Of a stretch of 64,000 bases of DNA, positions 7,906 through 17,900 are shown piece after piece. The notes beneath the pieces are model-generated. The model saw only the letters and a list, made by a program, of their open reading frames with translations, ran no database searches and was not told the DNA's origin. This DNA is from Enterovibrio qingdaonensis (GTDB lineage Bacteria; Pseudomonadota; Gammaproteobacteria; Enterobacterales; Vibrionaceae). A program made the translations under genes and the position numbers. The first letter of the stretch is position 1. The number at the start of each line of letters is the position of its first letter. The DNA is taken from contig NZ_JAJUBB010000008.1 in the NCBI RefSeq assembly GCF_028683135.1, forward strand, positions 62,001 through 126,000, given 5' to 3'.

Positions 7906-8313
7906 CTACTGATACAGATACTTGGTAAACAGCAAGTCAGCTAACACTTTTTGGTTGGTTTCTGCCAACAGCATCTCATTAACCTTCTCCAGGCATGCTT
8001 TACGTATGGCCTCTCGTCCAGCGAGCGACTTCACCCTGACTTCATTTTCCTGACTTAACACTTCAATAATAGTGTCGCGTATCAACGGCTGGTGGTACTC
8101 AAGTTGCTGTATCAATGAGGCGTCATCAACCATCAGGTCTACACGTACATTGATAAATCCGAGCTTACGTCCGTCTGTTATAAAGTTGGTTGTGATTTCA
8201 GGCTCTAGCGTAAAATAACTGAAAGCTGCGGCTGGCTCCTCCTTCGCAGAAGAAGGCATTGATACTAACAGTGTCATTATTAAGGTGAAAATGGCGGTAA
8301 TGTTTTTTTTCAT
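7906..8313 (-). CDS. Exported FliL-like protein
   Basis: A 135-residue protein beginning with a Lys-rich start and hydrophobic stretch (MKKNITAIFTLIMTLLVSMPSSA), which is a signal peptide or membrane anchor. The rest resembles the periplasmic domain of FliL: a Phe/Tyr-rich beta strand, VDLMVDDASLIQQLEYHQPLIRD and a C-terminal LF-KYLYQ end. FliL supports the flagellar stator, but no flagellar gene lies nearby, so the function here is open. ATG at 8313 is chosen; an in-frame TTG four codons earlier is less likely. A copy next to ubiC is, from memory, common in Vibrio. Confidence 0.75.
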   Translation of the reverse strand: MKKNITAIFTLIMTLLVSMPSSAKEEPAAAFSYFTLEPEITTNFITDGRKLGFINVRVDLMVDDASLIQQLEYHQPLIRDTIIEVLSQENEVRVKSLAGREAIRKACLEKVNEMLLAETNQKVLADLLFTKYLYQ

Positions 8314-8470
8314 GGTTTTTGCCAAACCCCGGATTTAATGAATCTCTTATGGTAGTTTAGCTGCGCGTGAGTGAGCACAGCCGTGTACAATAGCGCACTA
8401 TTAATACTAATCATTAATAGCCGATTCGGCGAAAGTTTTATGTTTTTTTTGCTCTTTGGCTCAGGATAAA

Positions 8471-9007
8471 ATGTCAGAATTCAAACGATTACATGTATCA
8501 GCCCTGATGGAGGCAAACTGGGAGGCCCCTGATTGGCAACAGCTGGAAACAACAAAAGTCGGTGAATGGCTGCTTGAACGCCACTCAATGACTGAGCGCC
8601 TGAAAGCGTGTTGTGAAACGCTGACCGTTGAAGTGATTGGTTTGCACGACGTTGATAAAACCAGCTTGTCTGACTCGGAACGCGCTTTGCTGGGTGATGG
8701 GGCGTGTTTAGTGCGTGAAGTGGTTTTGTCAGGTGATGACTGCCCTTGGCTTTGCGCCCGAACCTTAGTGCCTATGTCGACACTGACAGAGCAGGAAAAA
8801 GACATTGCAGACTTAGGTGCGGTCCCCCTTGGACAGCGCGTATTCAATCAGGCGAACGCACGACGAGACGCAATCGAAATTGCGAGTCTTGTTGTTGATG
8901 GACAAGAATTATTGGCACGTCGCTCACGGTTGTGGGTGAACGATAAGCCTATGCTAGTTTCAGAATTGTTTTTACCTCATGCGCCGATTTATCAGGAGGA
9001 AGGCTAA
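8471..9007 (+). CDS. ubiC: Chorismate pyruvate-lyase UbiC
   Basis: Converts chorismate to 4-hydroxybenzoate plus pyruvate, the first committed step of ubiquinone synthesis. The 178-residue protein keeps the family pattern EWLLERHSMTERL near the N-terminus, VREVVLSG in the middle and the C-terminal WVNDKPMLVSELFLP region. ATG at 8471, four bases after AGGA, is chosen over an in-frame TTG at 8456. ubiA follows immediately, so the two consecutive pathway enzymes are coexpressed. Confidence 0.94.
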   Translation: MSEFKRLHVSALMEANWEAPDWQQLETTKVGEWLLERHSMTERLKACCETLTVEVIGLHDVDKTSLSDSERALLGDGACLVREVVLSGDDCPWLCARTLVPMSTLTEQEKDIADLGAVPLGQRVFNQANARRDAIEIASLVVDGQELLARRSRLWVNDKPMLVSELFLPHAPIYQEEG

Positions 9008-9865
9008 ATGGATGCGGCCAAAGCGAGAGCATTTTGGCAATTGACGCGTATGGACAGGCCAATCGGCAGTTTGCTGCTACTTTGGCCAACGCTATGGGCG
9101 TTGTTTTTGGCAGCAGACGGCATGCCAGATCCGCACGTGTTGGTGGTATTTGTTCTGGGTGTGGTGATGATGCGTGCGGCAGGGTGTGTGATAAACGACT
9201 TTGCTGATCGAAATTTTGATGGCCATGTAAAACGGACCAAAGCGCGTCCCCTTCCATCTGGCACGATTACCGCAAAAGAAGCATTGGCCTTGTTTGGCTT
9301 GCTTATTCTCGGTGCCTTCCTGCTTGTGCTGACGTTGGATATGCTGACGATTCAATTGTCGGTAGTCGCCGTTATCCTCGCCTCTGTTTATCCTTTCATG
9401 AAGCGGTATACCCACATGCCTCAGTTAGTACTGGGGATGGCATTTAGCTGGGCAATTCCTATGGCTTATGCGGCACAAGCGGGTGAGCTGCCGCCAGTCG
9501 CGTGGATGCTGTTTATTGCCAACGTTGCTTGGACGGTGGCGTATGACACCCTTTATGCCATGGTCGACAGAGATGATGATTTAAAAATTGGGATTAAGTC
9601 ATCCGCCATTTTGTTTGGCAAATTTGATAAAGCGGCTGTAGGCGTGTTGCAACTGGTTACGCTATTGCTGTTGTTGCTGGTTGGGTATTTAAGCGAGCTC
9701 TCTACCGTCTACTATTGGTTTCTACTTGCTGCCTCTGCGTTGTTCGTTTATCAACAATGGTTGGCGAGAGCGCGTGAAAGGGATGCTTGTTTTAAAGCGT
9801 TTTTGAACAACAACTACGTAGGCATGCTGGTTTTTGTTGGTATTGCTTTTGCAGTGATGACCTAG
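9008..9865 (+). CDS. ubiA: 4-hydroxybenzoate octaprenyltransferase UbiA
   Basis: An integral membrane prenyltransferase that attaches the octaprenyl tail to 4-hydroxybenzoate. The 285-residue protein has about eight membrane segments and the two Asp-rich Mg-diphosphate motifs: NDFADRNFD (about residues 62-70) and [12 protein letters not shown] (about 179-190). The start codon directly abuts the ubiC stop and lies behind AGGAGGAAGG, indicating coupled translation. Confidence 0.96.
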   Translation: MDAAKARAFWQLTRMDRPIGSLLLLWPTLWALFLAADGMPDPHVLVVFVLGVVMMRAAGCVINDFADRNFDGHVKRTKARPLPSGTITAKEALALFGLLILGAFLLVLTLDMLTIQLSVVAVILASVYPFMKRYTHMPQLVLGMAFSWAIPMAYAAQAGELPPVAWMLFIANVAWTVAYDTLYAMVDRDDDLKIGIKSSAILFGKFDKAAVGVLQLVTLLLLLLVGYLSELSTVYYWFLLAASALFVYQQWLARARERDACFKAFLNNNYVGMLVFVGIAFAVMT

Positions 9866-9889
9866 ACAGGATTTCTTTGCGCATGAGAT

Positions 9890-9924
9890 AAAAAAATCCC
9901 CCGCCAAGGCGAGGGATTTTTTTT
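9890..9924. terminator. Bidirectional terminator between ubiA and plsB
   Basis: AAAAAATCCC and GGGATTTTTT with an inner CGCC/GGCG pair form a long hairpin between two convergent genes, with an A run on one side and a T run on the other. Confidence 0.9.
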
Positions 9925-12352
9925 ACTCTGCGGACTGGTTCAGAATCGCCTGGATGGTGAGCTGAACTTCCGGGGAAATCAGACCAAAGATACTTTCCAG
10001 TAATGCTTCAATCTGTTCAGTGCGCGCGTGATCATCATGATTGAGGTAACCTTGCTCACGGAGCGACGTCACCAGAGTGCTGAACACGCCTTTGTCGAAG
10101 AATTCCGGTGCATTGATACCGTGCAATCGACTTAGACGCTGCGCCATCATTTGGCTTTGTTGCTCAAGATCAGATCGTGAAACATCGGATTCGTGGCAGA
10201 ACAGCGTCAAGGTGATCGCATAGCGTTGAAGCGTTTCAGCGATGGTGCGACCCAAAAGCTGAAGCTGCGTTAACTTCGCTGGGTTTCGGTGCAACATATC
10301 ACCATCAACGGTCAGTAACTGTTGGCGATTCAATTCAACCACAACGGCATCAAGGTAGCTTTCCAGCGCAGCCTCATCAAAGCTCATGTAAAGCTCTGCT
10401 TTGAGTAGCGGGTAAAGCTGTTTCACCGTGTTATTGAGATCTTCACGACTTACGCTGTTTCTAAACACCAGCATCTGCGCCACCAAAGATGGGATAGCGA
10501 ACAGGTGAATGATGTTGTTGCGATAGTAGGTCATGAAGATTGCCTGTTGGCGATCCAGTGAAATAACATCGCCTAGCGAATCTTTCTCGACAACAAACTT
10601 GTTCAGGCTAACGGCGTGCTCAACCAACTCTTTCGCGGAGTCTTCTGGCACTGTACTGGTCGATGAATACGGCACTGCACGGAGCATTTCCAGATAAATG
10701 GTTAGTTGCTCTTCCAATGCCTCTCGGCTCAGCGCACGTTGGCGTGAAGCGAGCAGAGCCGTTGCACATAAGGTCAAGGCGTTCGCGGCTGCAGCATCGT
10801 TAATTTTGGTCATCATGCGATCGGCCAGTTCATTCACGACCGGGTTTAACCATTCTGGACGCTGAGGCTCAATCGGATCAATGTCCTGATGCCACGTTGG
10901 GGCTTTTTCGTTCAGGAAGTGATTGACCGGAATAGGCTCACCAAAGTTCACGTAGCCTTTACCGTAGTTTCGAAGCTTGCGAACGATGCCCAATACCTGA
11001 CCGAAGTTTTCTTTTTCTTTACGCTCGCCTTGTAGCTCTTTGGCGTAGGTGCTGACTTCCATTACGTGTTCGTAACCGATGTACACTGGCACCAGCGTAA
11101 CAGGACGTTTGAGACCACGAAGCATGGCTTGAATGGTCATCGCCAACATACCCGTTTTCGCGGGAAGCAAACGCCCTGTGCGTGAACGGCCACCTTCAGA
11201 GAAGTATTCCACCGAATAGCCTTTGGCGAATAGCTCAGCTAAATACTCACGAAATACTGTGGAGTACAGGCGGTTACCTTTGAACGTACGGCGCAAGAAG
11301 AATGCGCCCCCACGACGGAAAATCGGACCGGCAGGGAAGAAGTTCAGGTTCACGCCCGCCGCGATGTGTGGCGGTACTAGGCCTTCTTTATACAAAATGT
11401 AGGAAAGCAGCAGGTAGTCCATGTGCGAGCGGTGGCAAGGCACATACACAATCTCGTGGCCGTCTTGCGCCAATTTGCGTACACGTTCTGAGTTGTTGAC
11501 GTTAATGCCTTGATACAGCTTGTTCCACAGCCACGTCAGTACACGATCGCCATAGCGAATGAGACTTGGGGAGAAATCAGCTGCGATCTCCTCCATCATA
11601 TCGATGGCTTCTTTACGCACTTTCTCTACTGGGACGTCGCGGCTTTCTGCTTCTTCTTGCACCACTTTGTCGATGGCTTTCGATGCCAACAAACGCTTAA
11701 ACAAGGCTTGTCGATTTGGCAGGCCAGGGCCGGATGCCGCCATTTTTTGGCGAGAAAAGTGAATTTTCGCGACGCGAGCGAGTTTGTTCGCGATGGTGGT
11801 ATCCGTGCCATGCTTGTCCGCCATGTAACGCAGTGATACGGCGTTGCTAAAGCGAACCATACTGTCTCGACCTAAGGTCAAAATCGTAAAGCATTTTTGA
11901 ATGCCATTCATTGCAGTCAATGCTGGCATTGCAGGGCGAGATTCGTTACCTGGGTCGCGGTTCCAGACGACAGACGCCGGTACGAGCTGGATATCTAACT
12001 CAGAGTCACGTTTGTGCAGTTCCAACAACTCGGTGAACACTTCGATAGATTCGAAGGGGACAGGGTCGCTGTTGTTGAACATACGCTTGCCTTGGGAAAT
12101 AAAGACGTAGCGTGGCAACGACTTTCCGCCAAGCTCAAGCGGCTCTAAAGGATCGGGTAACCCCAATTGCAAGCAGCTGTTACGCAGTGTCAGCAAGTCA
12201 GAATGAGAGCGAAATGGTAATACGTATACGATTGGACGATTTAGGTCGAAACCTAACTGGCCAACGGGATCTGACGGAATACTGATGGTTTTCACCAGTA
12301 CCGACAGCGGTAAATTCAATAATTTATGATAGATCGATTGGCAAGCAGACAT
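9923..12352 (-). CDS. plsB: Glycerol-3-phosphate 1-O-acyltransferase PlsB
   Basis: The inner-membrane enzyme that makes lysophosphatidic acid from glycerol-3-phosphate and acyl-ACP or acyl-CoA, the first step of phospholipid synthesis. The 809-residue product matches the family length. Acyltransferase motif I is [12 protein letters not shown] (HxxxxD), followed by GGAFFLRR (II), [11 protein letters not shown] (III) and [10 protein letters not shown] (IV). It converges with ubiA and diverges from lexA. It competes with GlpD for glycerol-3-phosphate, although the two are not in one operon. Confidence 0.96.
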   Translation of the reverse strand: MSACQSIYHKLLNLPLSVLVKTISIPSDPVGQLGFDLNRPIVYVLPFRSHSDLLTLRNSCLQLGLPDPLEPLELGGKSLPRYVFISQGKRMFNNSDPVPFESIEVFTELLELHKRDSELDIQLVPASVVWNRDPGNESRPAMPALTAMNGIQKCFTILTLGRDSMVRFSNAVSLRYMADKHGTDTTIANKLARVAKIHFSRQKMAASGPGLPNRQALFKRLLASKAIDKVVQEEAESRDVPVEKVRKEAIDMMEEIAADFSPSLIRYGDRVLTWLWNKLYQGINVNNSERVRKLAQDGHEIVYVPCHRSHMDYLLLSYILYKEGLVPPHIAAGVNLNFFPAGPIFRRGGAFFLRRTFKGNRLYSTVFREYLAELFAKGYSVEYFSEGGRSRTGRLLPAKTGMLAMTIQAMLRGLKRPVTLVPVYIGYEHVMEVSTYAKELQGERKEKENFGQVLGIVRKLRNYGKGYVNFGEPIPVNHFLNEKAPTWHQDIDPIEPQRPEWLNPVVNELADRMMTKINDAAAANALTLCATALLASRQRALSREALEEQLTIYLEMLRAVPYSSTSTVPEDSAKELVEHAVSLNKFVVEKDSLGDVISLDRQQAIFMTYYRNNIIHLFAIPSLVAQMLVFRNSVSREDLNNTVKQLYPLLKAELYMSFDEAALESYLDAVVVELNRQQLLTVDGDMLHRNPAKLTQLQLLGRTIAETLQRYAITLTLFCHESDVSRSDLEQQSQMMAQRLSRLHGINAPEFFDKGVFSTLVTSLREQGYLNHDDHARTEQIEALLESIFGLISPEVQLTIQAILNQSAE

Positions 12353-12534
12353 CTGATCGCGGCCTCTTATATTTTGTGCGTGGCAAGTCTAGCAGAAAAC
12401 GTCTTTGAACTTGCAGCGAAATGACACTATTGCGCACGGTTAAGAGAAGTTTTGCAGCTATGCACCCGTCAAATGTAAACCGAAAAGTGTGAACTGTGTA
12501 CGGCTTGTTAGCCTCTCGGATTCGATCTGTGCCT

Positions 12535-12587
12535 TTTCAAGTGGTTAAACACTGGATATACTCACAGTTAACTGTATAAAAAGACAG
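12535..12587 (+). promoter_or_regulatory. lexA promoter with two SOS boxes
   Basis: Box 1 is CTGG-N8-ACAG at 12552-12567 (one mismatch to CTGT-N8-ACAG); box 2 is an exact CTGT-N8-ACAG at 12572-12587. Only four bases separate them, and together they create the palindrome ACAGTTAACTGT. A likely promoter is TTTCAA (12535-12540), 16 bases, then TATACT (12557-12562), so box 1 covers the -10 element. Paired boxes mean LexA autorepression, as in E. coli. Confidence 0.88.
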
Positions 12588-12595
12588 GTCTGATT

Positions 12596-13219
12596 ATGAA
12601 GCCGTTAACCGCGAGACAACAGCAAGTCTTTGATCTTATCAAAGCAAAAATCGACGACACCGGTATGCCGCCAACGCGTGCTGAGATCGCGAAAGAACTG
12701 GGTTTCCGCTCTGCGAATGCTGCGGAAGAACACCTAAAAGCGTTGGCGCGTAAAGGCGTGCTTGAAATCGTACCTGGCGCGTCGCGTGGTATCCGTCTGT
12801 TAATTGACACGGAAGCTGCGAACGACGACGTAGGTTTGCCATTGATCGGTCGTGTGGCCGCAGGTGAGCCTATTCTGGCGCAGGAACACGTTGAAACCCA
12901 TTACCAAGTCGACCCGTCACTGTTTAAACCGCATGCGGATTTCCTGCTGCGAGTGAATGGGATGAGTATGAAAGACATTGGTATCATGGATGGCGATTTG
13001 CTGGCCGTGCATAAAACTCAGGATGTGCGCAATGGGCAAGTGGTTGTCGCGCGTGTAGAAGATGATGTGACCGTTAAGCGTCTTGAGCGAAACGGGAATC
13101 AAGTTCTACTGCATGCAGAAAATGAAGAATTTTCACCGATTGTTGTCGACCTGACGCAACAGCACCTCACCATTGAGGGTATTGCAGTGGGTGTGATCAG
13201 AAACACTGACTGGATGTAA
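12596..13219 (+). CDS. lexA: SOS response repressor LexA
   Basis: Represses DNA-damage genes and cleaves itself when stimulated by RecA filaments. The 207-residue protein has the winged-helix DNA-binding domain (about 1-72, with [15 protein letters not shown] and [10 protein letters not shown]), the Ala89-Gly90 cleavage site in RVAAGEP, catalytic Ser124 in NGMSMKD and Lys161 in [11 protein letters not shown] at 12596 lies 8 bases after the second SOS box. It is followed by its own hairpins and does not sit next to dinF, unlike in E. coli. Confidence 0.97.
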   Translation: MKPLTARQQQVFDLIKAKIDDTGMPPTRAEIAKELGFRSANAAEEHLKALARKGVLEIVPGASRGIRLLIDTEAANDDVGLPLIGRVAAGEPILAQEHVETHYQVDPSLFKPHADFLLRVNGMSMKDIGIMDGDLLAVHKTQDVRNGQVVVARVEDDVTVKRLERNGNQVLLHAENEEFSPIVVDLTQQHLTIEGIAVGVIRNTDWM

Positions 13220-13293
13220 TACGTTACATCCATTCATCAAACTCCAAAAAAAGATGACTTCAGTGAAAAAGCTGAACGTTATCTTTTTTTTGG
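13211..13293 (+). terminator. lexA 3' hairpin and terminator
   Basis: TGGATGTAA and TTACATCCA (13211-13232) are perfect 9-base arms with a 4-base loop and include the lexA stop codon. A second hairpin at 13243-13293 pairs CCAAAAAAAGAT with ATCTTTTTTTTGG, with an inner TTCAG/CTGAA, and ends in a T run. Confidence 0.75.
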
Positions 13294-13654
13294 GGTATTT
13301 TATGTGCCTCAAGCCCTGATAGACGCCTACCTATACATTCTTTTCGTTTCACATTTCTTTCTGTATTAAGCGATAAAGTCACCATGTTTGCCTTTCTTTT
13401 ACAAGGCTTAGCGCGGGCAGAAAAAGATTTTTGCATCAGCTAAATTCATCAAAATCTCACATCCTGAAACAGTTGTCTTTATCTCGTAAATTCGTGGATG
13501 GGTTCATGTTTTAGTGCATTTTGCGGTTCATTTTTTGTTCTTTTACCATTCTTTGCCTAGCTTTATTTGTAAACAAAGTGTTAATCGCTGTTTCTGAATA
13601 TTTTCTGCAGCTACTGGCTCACTGCATAGCGTAGAGATTTTGAGGAGGGATCCG
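13294..13654. other. Intergenic region upstream of the cox operon
   Basis: About 360 bases without a convincing gene. It is AT-rich and should contain the cox promoter. TTTGTAAACAAA (13566-13577) is a 12-base palindrome. No SOS box, FNR-type TTGAT-N4-ATCAA site or tRNA was recognised. A strong GAGGAGGG ribosome site closes the region just before coxB. Confidence 0.5.
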
Positions 13655-14809
13655 GTGAAGAATCGCCAACTTCTATCCACGCTCGCACTACTTTCCATGT
13701 CTTCGTTTGCCGCTCAGGCGTCAAGCGAAGCGTCCGCGTTTAATTTAACGCCGGGTGTCACGGAAATAAGTGCCAAGGTTTATGACCTTCACATGACCAT
13801 CCTTTGGATCTGCGTCGCCATTGGCGTTGTGGTGTTTGGTGCTATGTTTTGGGCCATTATCCACCATCGCAAATCGAAAGGCGCCGTTGCTGCAAATTTC
13901 CACGAAAGTACCAAAGTGGAAATCCTCTGGACGCTTATACCTTTCTTAATCCTCATCAGCATGGCGGTCCCTGCCACTCAGGTGCTGCTAGAAATGGAGG
14001 ATCCGACCGACTCGGAACTTACCATTCAGGTCACTGGCTCTCAGTGGAAATGGCATTACCGCTATTTCGACCACGACGTTGAGTTTTTCTCTTTGCTGGC
14101 GACATCCGCTGCACAAATCGATGGTGATGCGAAGAAACGTGAAACCTATTTGCTCGAAGTCGATAGACCTTTAGTCGTGCCGATCGGCCAGAAAGTGCGT
14201 TTCCTTATTACCTCGGAAGACGTGATTCACTCTTGGTGGGTTCCCGATTTTGCAGTGAAGAAAGATGCTAACCCTGGCTTTATTAATGAAGCGTGGACGC
14301 GTATCGACAAACCGGGAATCTATCGTGGGCAATGTGCAGAGCTTTGCGGAAAAGACCATGGCTTTATGCCGATTGTGGTTATTGCCAAACCGGTTGATGA
14401 GTTTGAAGCTTGGGTTCAAAAAACTGCCTCTGAGCAAGCACAGGTTCGTGAAGAAGAGCAAAAACTTCTGGCAATGAACATGGACATGGAAGAGCTGATG
14501 ACGCTGGGTGAGGAAGTGTATAACTCGCGTTGTGCAGCATGTCATCAGGTCAATGGGTTGGGTTTACCCGGTGTGTTCCCTGCACTTGCGCAGCAAGGTA
14601 TTTCGGCTGACCCCGAGAAGGTGCTCGAACACCTCAATATTGTTATTCACGGCAAACAAGGCACCGCAATGCAGGCGTTTGGCGCACAGTTGGGCCTGAA
14701 AGAGTTGGCTGCGGTTATTACGTATGAGCGTAATGCGTGGGGGAACGATACCGGAGACACGATTCAGGCTTCCCAAATCAATGCAGTGCTTAACGGCGAT
14801 GATCTTTAA
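13655..14809 (+). CDS. coxB: Cytochrome c oxidase subunit II with fused cytochrome c domain (caa3 type)
   Basis: Subunit II takes electrons from cytochrome c and passes them via the CuA centre to subunit I. The 384-residue protein has a signal peptide, two membrane segments (about 48-72 and 92-112), the aromatic patch SQWKWHYRYF and CuA ligands His192, Cys227, Cys231, His235 and Met238 (CAELCGKDHGFM). A C-terminal class I cytochrome c domain follows, with CAACH at 293-297. The fusion defines a caa3-type enzyme. GTG at 13655 is chosen because GAGGAGGG precedes it; the TTG at 13640 overlaps that site. Confidence 0.95.
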   Translation: MKNRQLLSTLALLSMSSFAAQASSEASAFNLTPGVTEISAKVYDLHMTILWICVAIGVVVFGAMFWAIIHHRKSKGAVAANFHESTKVEILWTLIPFLILISMAVPATQVLLEMEDPTDSELTIQVTGSQWKWHYRYFDHDVEFFSLLATSAAQIDGDAKKRETYLLEVDRPLVVPIGQKVRFLITSEDVIHSWWVPDFAVKKDANPGFINEAWTRIDKPGIYRGQCAELCGKDHGFMPIVVIAKPVDEFEAWVQKTASEQAQVREEEQKLLAMNMDMEELMTLGEEVYNSRCAACHQVNGLGLPGVFPALAQQGISADPEKVLEHLNIVIHGKQGTAMQAFGAQLGLKELAAVITYERNAWGNDTGDTIQASQINAVLNGDDL

Positions 14810-14821
14810 GGAGAGATGGCA

Positions 14822-16414
14822 ATGACAGATATGACGCCAGATCAGGTAGGTCACGACGACCACGACCATGATCATAAACCCCGAGGGTTGATGCGTTGGC
14901 TGTTAACAACCAACCATAAAGACATTGGTACCATGTATCTGGTCTTCAGCTTCACCATGTTCTTGGTGGGTGGCGCGATGGCACTGATCATTCGTGCTGA
15001 GCTATTCCAGCCGGGGCTGCAACTTGTTGATCCAAACTTCTTCAACCAGATGACGACGGTGCATGGGTTGATCATGGTATTTGGTGCTGTCATGCCGGCC
15101 TTTACCGGGCTGGCCAACTGGATGGTACCCATGATGATTGGTGCGCCTGATATGGCATTGCCTCGCATGAACAACTGGAGCTTTTGGATTCTGCCGTTTG
15201 CCTTCTTCATGCTGCTGATGTCGCTATTTATGGAAGGGGGCGGGCCTAATTTTGGTTGGACCTTCTACGCGCCGCTTTCAACCACGTATTCACCTGACAG
15301 TACTGCTCTGTTTGTCTTTGCTGTGCACATTATGGGTATCAGCTCCATCATGGGGGCGATAAACGTTATCGTTACCATCATGAACCTGCGCGCGCCGGGC
15401 ATGACGTACATGAAGATGCCCCTGTTTGTGTGGACATGGTTTATTACCGCCTTCTTGCTGATTGCTGTAATGCCAGTGCTCGCTGGGGCGGTCACCATGG
15501 TATTGACGGACAAATACTTTGGTACCTCTTTCTTTGATGCGGCGGGTGGTGGCGACCCTGTGATGTTCCAACACATTTTCTGGTTCTTTGGTCACCCAGA
15601 GGTGTACATCATGATTTTGCCGAGCTTCGGCATTGTATCCGCGATTATTCCTGCGTTTGCACGTAAACCTCTGTTTGGTTATGCCTCCATGGTATACGCC
15701 ACAGCCTCCATCGCTGGTTTGAGCTTTGTCGTTTGGGCACACCATATGTTCACTACGGGCATGCCTGTGTTTGCTGAACTCTTTTTCATGTATTGCACCA
15801 TGCTTATCTCGGTGCCGACTGGGGTGAAGGTATTTAACTGGGTAGCCACGATGTGGCGAGGCTCGATGACATTCGAAACGCCGATGCTGTTTGCGTTGGC
15901 CTTTATTGTCCTGTTTACGATCGGGGGTTTCTCTGGGCTGATGCTGGCAATCACGCCGGTGGACTTCCAATACCATGATACCTACTTTGTGGTGGCGCAT
16001 TTCCACTATGTGTTGGTGTCGGGAGCGATTTTCTCCATCATGGCGGCAGCCTATTATTGGCTGCCTAAATGGACGGGTCACATGTACAACCAGAAGCTGG
16101 CGAACTGGCATTTCTGGTGCTCACTGATTTCGGTCAACATCTTGTTCTTCCCTATGCATTTCCTTGGCTTGGCAGGTATGCCTCGCCGTATTCCAGACTA
16201 CGCGCTGCAATTTGCTGACATCAATGCGATCGTCAGTGTTGGTGCGTTCTTGTTTGGTTTCTCTCAGCTCATCTTCTTGGTGCTGGTGGTGAAATGCGCA
16301 CGTGGTGGCGACCCTGCACCTGCGAAACCTTGGGATGGTGCGGAAGGTCTGGAGTGGACAGTACCGTCTCCCGCGCCTTACCACACCTTTTCTACGCCAC
16401 CAAAAATCGATTGA
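14822..16414 (+). CDS. ctaD: Cytochrome c oxidase subunit I
   Basis: The catalytic subunit, which reduces O2 to water and pumps protons. About twelve membrane segments are visible. Heme and copper ligands appear in TTVHGLIMVF, FFGHPEVYIMILP (His-Tyr crosslink motif), WAHHMFTTGM and VVAHFHYVLVSG. The N-terminus is His/Asp-rich (HDDHDHDHK). ATG at 14822 lies 8 bases after AGGAG and is slightly preferred over ATG at 14816, which is too close to it. It starts 12 bases after the coxB stop, in the same operon. Confidence 0.96.
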   Translation: MTDMTPDQVGHDDHDHDHKPRGLMRWLLTTNHKDIGTMYLVFSFTMFLVGGAMALIIRAELFQPGLQLVDPNFFNQMTTVHGLIMVFGAVMPAFTGLANWMVPMMIGAPDMALPRMNNWSFWILPFAFFMLLMSLFMEGGGPNFGWTFYAPLSTTYSPDSTALFVFAVHIMGISSIMGAINVIVTIMNLRAPGMTYMKMPLFVWTWFITAFLLIAVMPVLAGAVTMVLTDKYFGTSFFDAAGGGDPVMFQHIFWFFGHPEVYIMILPSFGIVSAIIPAFARKPLFGYASMVYATASIAGLSFVVWAHHMFTTGMPVFAELFFMYCTMLISVPTGVKVFNWVATMWRGSMTFETPMLFALAFIVLFTIGGFSGLMLAITPVDFQYHDTYFVVAHFHYVLVSGAIFSIMAAAYYWLPKWTGHMYNQKLANWHFWCSLISVNILFFPMHFLGLAGMPRRIPDYALQFADINAIVSVGAFLFGFSQLIFLVLVVKCARGGDPAPAKPWDGAEGLEWTVPSPAPYHTFSTPPKID

Positions 16415-16422
16415 GGTAGGCC

Positions 16423-16974
16423 ATGGGTGAAAGTCACGAGCAACAATCACAACGTTCGAGTCGCTCCGCAGCCAAACTAGCAGGAATGGCGGTGCTGATG
16501 TTTGGTTTCGCTTTCGCCCTCGTTCCACTCTATGACGTGTTCTGCGATATCACAGGCATTAACGGTAAAACCAGTGATGTCGCGGCGGAGCAAAGTGAGC
16601 AAGTCGACTTCTCTCGTACCGTGACGGTCGAGTTTGTGTCTTACATTAATCCCGGCCTAGGCTGGGATTTTGTGCCAGAAATAAAACGCATTTCTGTCCA
16701 CCCCGGTGAGACACACACGATTGCGTATCGTGCGACAAACAACACAGCGGTCAACTCTATTGGTCAGGCCGTGCCATCGGTTAGTCCAGGGCTTGCCGCG
16801 CAGTATCTCAATAAAATTGAGTGCTTTTGCTTTAATCGACAACCACTGGACGCAGGGAAAGATGCGGAATTGCCTTTGGTATTTTACGTTGACCCTGAAT
16901 TACCAGACGACATCAACACTCTGACGCTGGCGTACACCTTGTTCAGTGTCAAACCTGAGCCTGTGACTCAATAA
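16423..16974 (+). CDS. ctaG: Cytochrome c oxidase assembly protein CtaG/Cox11
   Basis: A copper chaperone that delivers copper to the CuB site of subunit I. The 183-residue protein has one N-terminal membrane segment (about 19-40, ending YDVFCDITGING) and a periplasmic Cox11 domain. The copper-binding CFCF motif is present in KIECFCFNRQPLDAG. It lies 8 bases after ctaD and 16 bases before ctaE, so it is made with its target. Confidence 0.95.
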   Translation: MGESHEQQSQRSSRSAAKLAGMAVLMFGFAFALVPLYDVFCDITGINGKTSDVAAEQSEQVDFSRTVTVEFVSYINPGLGWDFVPEIKRISVHPGETHTIAYRATNNTAVNSIGQAVPSVSPGLAAQYLNKIECFCFNRQPLDAGKDAELPLVFYVDPELPDDINTLTLAYTLFSVKPEPVTQ

Positions 16975-16990
16975 CTGCAGTGAGGTCATC

Positions 16991-17887
16991 ATGACAACAA
17001 CGCATACCAACACAGATGCCCAACAGGATTATGAAAGCTACTACGTGCCAGCCCAGAGCATATGGCCGATCGTAGGTGCTGTGGCTCTGTTCTTTATCGC
17101 TATGGGGGCTGGGTCGACCGTCGCGGGTCTATTTGGTGGCAATGGCCCTTGGATGCTGCTGGCCGGGATTGGCATCTTACTCTTTATGCTGACGGGCTGG
17201 TTTCGTGATGTGATTCGAGAGTCGATGGGTGGCATGTACTCTTCACAAATGGATCGCTCCTTCAGGCAAGGTATGAGCTGGTTTATCTTTTCTGAAGTGA
17301 TGTTCTTTGCCGCATTTTTTGGCGCGCTGTTTTATGCACGAATGATTGCAGTGCCTTGGCTTGGTGGTGATAGTAACAACGCCATGACGGCAGAAGTGCT
17401 GTGGCCGGACTTTATTCCGACTTGGCCGTTGGAGAAAACGCCGGGTGGTGTTGAAACCACTGCGATGGGGGCGTGGGGATTGCCCCTTATCAATACCATC
17501 ATTCTTTTGACATCATCTATCACTCTTCACATCGCGCATGTGGCAATGGAAGAAGGCAACCGCCAGAAACTCAAAGTGTTCTTGGGCGCAACTGTCTTGT
17601 TGGGTTGGATATTCCTCGGTCTTCAGGTTGAAGAATATGTGCACGCGTACCAAGAGTTGAACCTCAGGCTGGACTCTGGCATTTACGGCAATACCTTCTT
17701 TTTATTGACGGGCTTCCACGGCATGCATGTGTTCTTGGGGTCGATCATTTTGTTCATTATTTTGCTGCGCGTATTGCGAGGGCACATGACGCCTGACAGC
17801 CATTTCGCATTTCAGGCAGGTGCTTGGTACTGGCACTTTGTAGATGTGGTATGGCTGTGCTTGTTTGTGTTCGTTTACATCTTATAG
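16991..17887 (+). CDS. ctaE: Cytochrome c oxidase subunit III
   Basis: Structural subunit III of the heme-copper oxidase, which stabilises proton uptake. The 298-residue protein has seven membrane segments. Typical motifs are SEVMFFAAFFGALFYAR, the HIAHVAMEEG segment, EYVHAYQ, TGFHGMHVFLGS and the C-terminal WYWHFVDVVWLCLFVFVYIL signature. A GAGG ribosome site precedes ATG 16991. It ends the first cox transcription unit; the next gene is on the other strand. Confidence 0.96.
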   Translation: MTTTHTNTDAQQDYESYYVPAQSIWPIVGAVALFFIAMGAGSTVAGLFGGNGPWMLLAGIGILLFMLTGWFRDVIRESMGGMYSSQMDRSFRQGMSWFIFSEVMFFAAFFGALFYARMIAVPWLGGDSNNAMTAEVLWPDFIPTWPLEKTPGGVETTAMGAWGLPLINTIILLTSSITLHIAHVAMEEGNRQKLKVFLGATVLLGWIFLGLQVEEYVHAYQELNLRLDSGIYGNTFFLLTGFHGMHVFLGSIILFIILLRVLRGHMTPDSHFAFQAGAWYWHFVDVVWLCLFVFVYIL

Positions 17888-17900
17888 CTTAAGATACTCC

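Noticed and set aside
15290-16111. 273-codon open frame on the minus strand opposite ctaD
   Set aside because: It mirrors a highly conserved gene, its product is His/Arg-rich and resembles no family, and it has no ribosome site.
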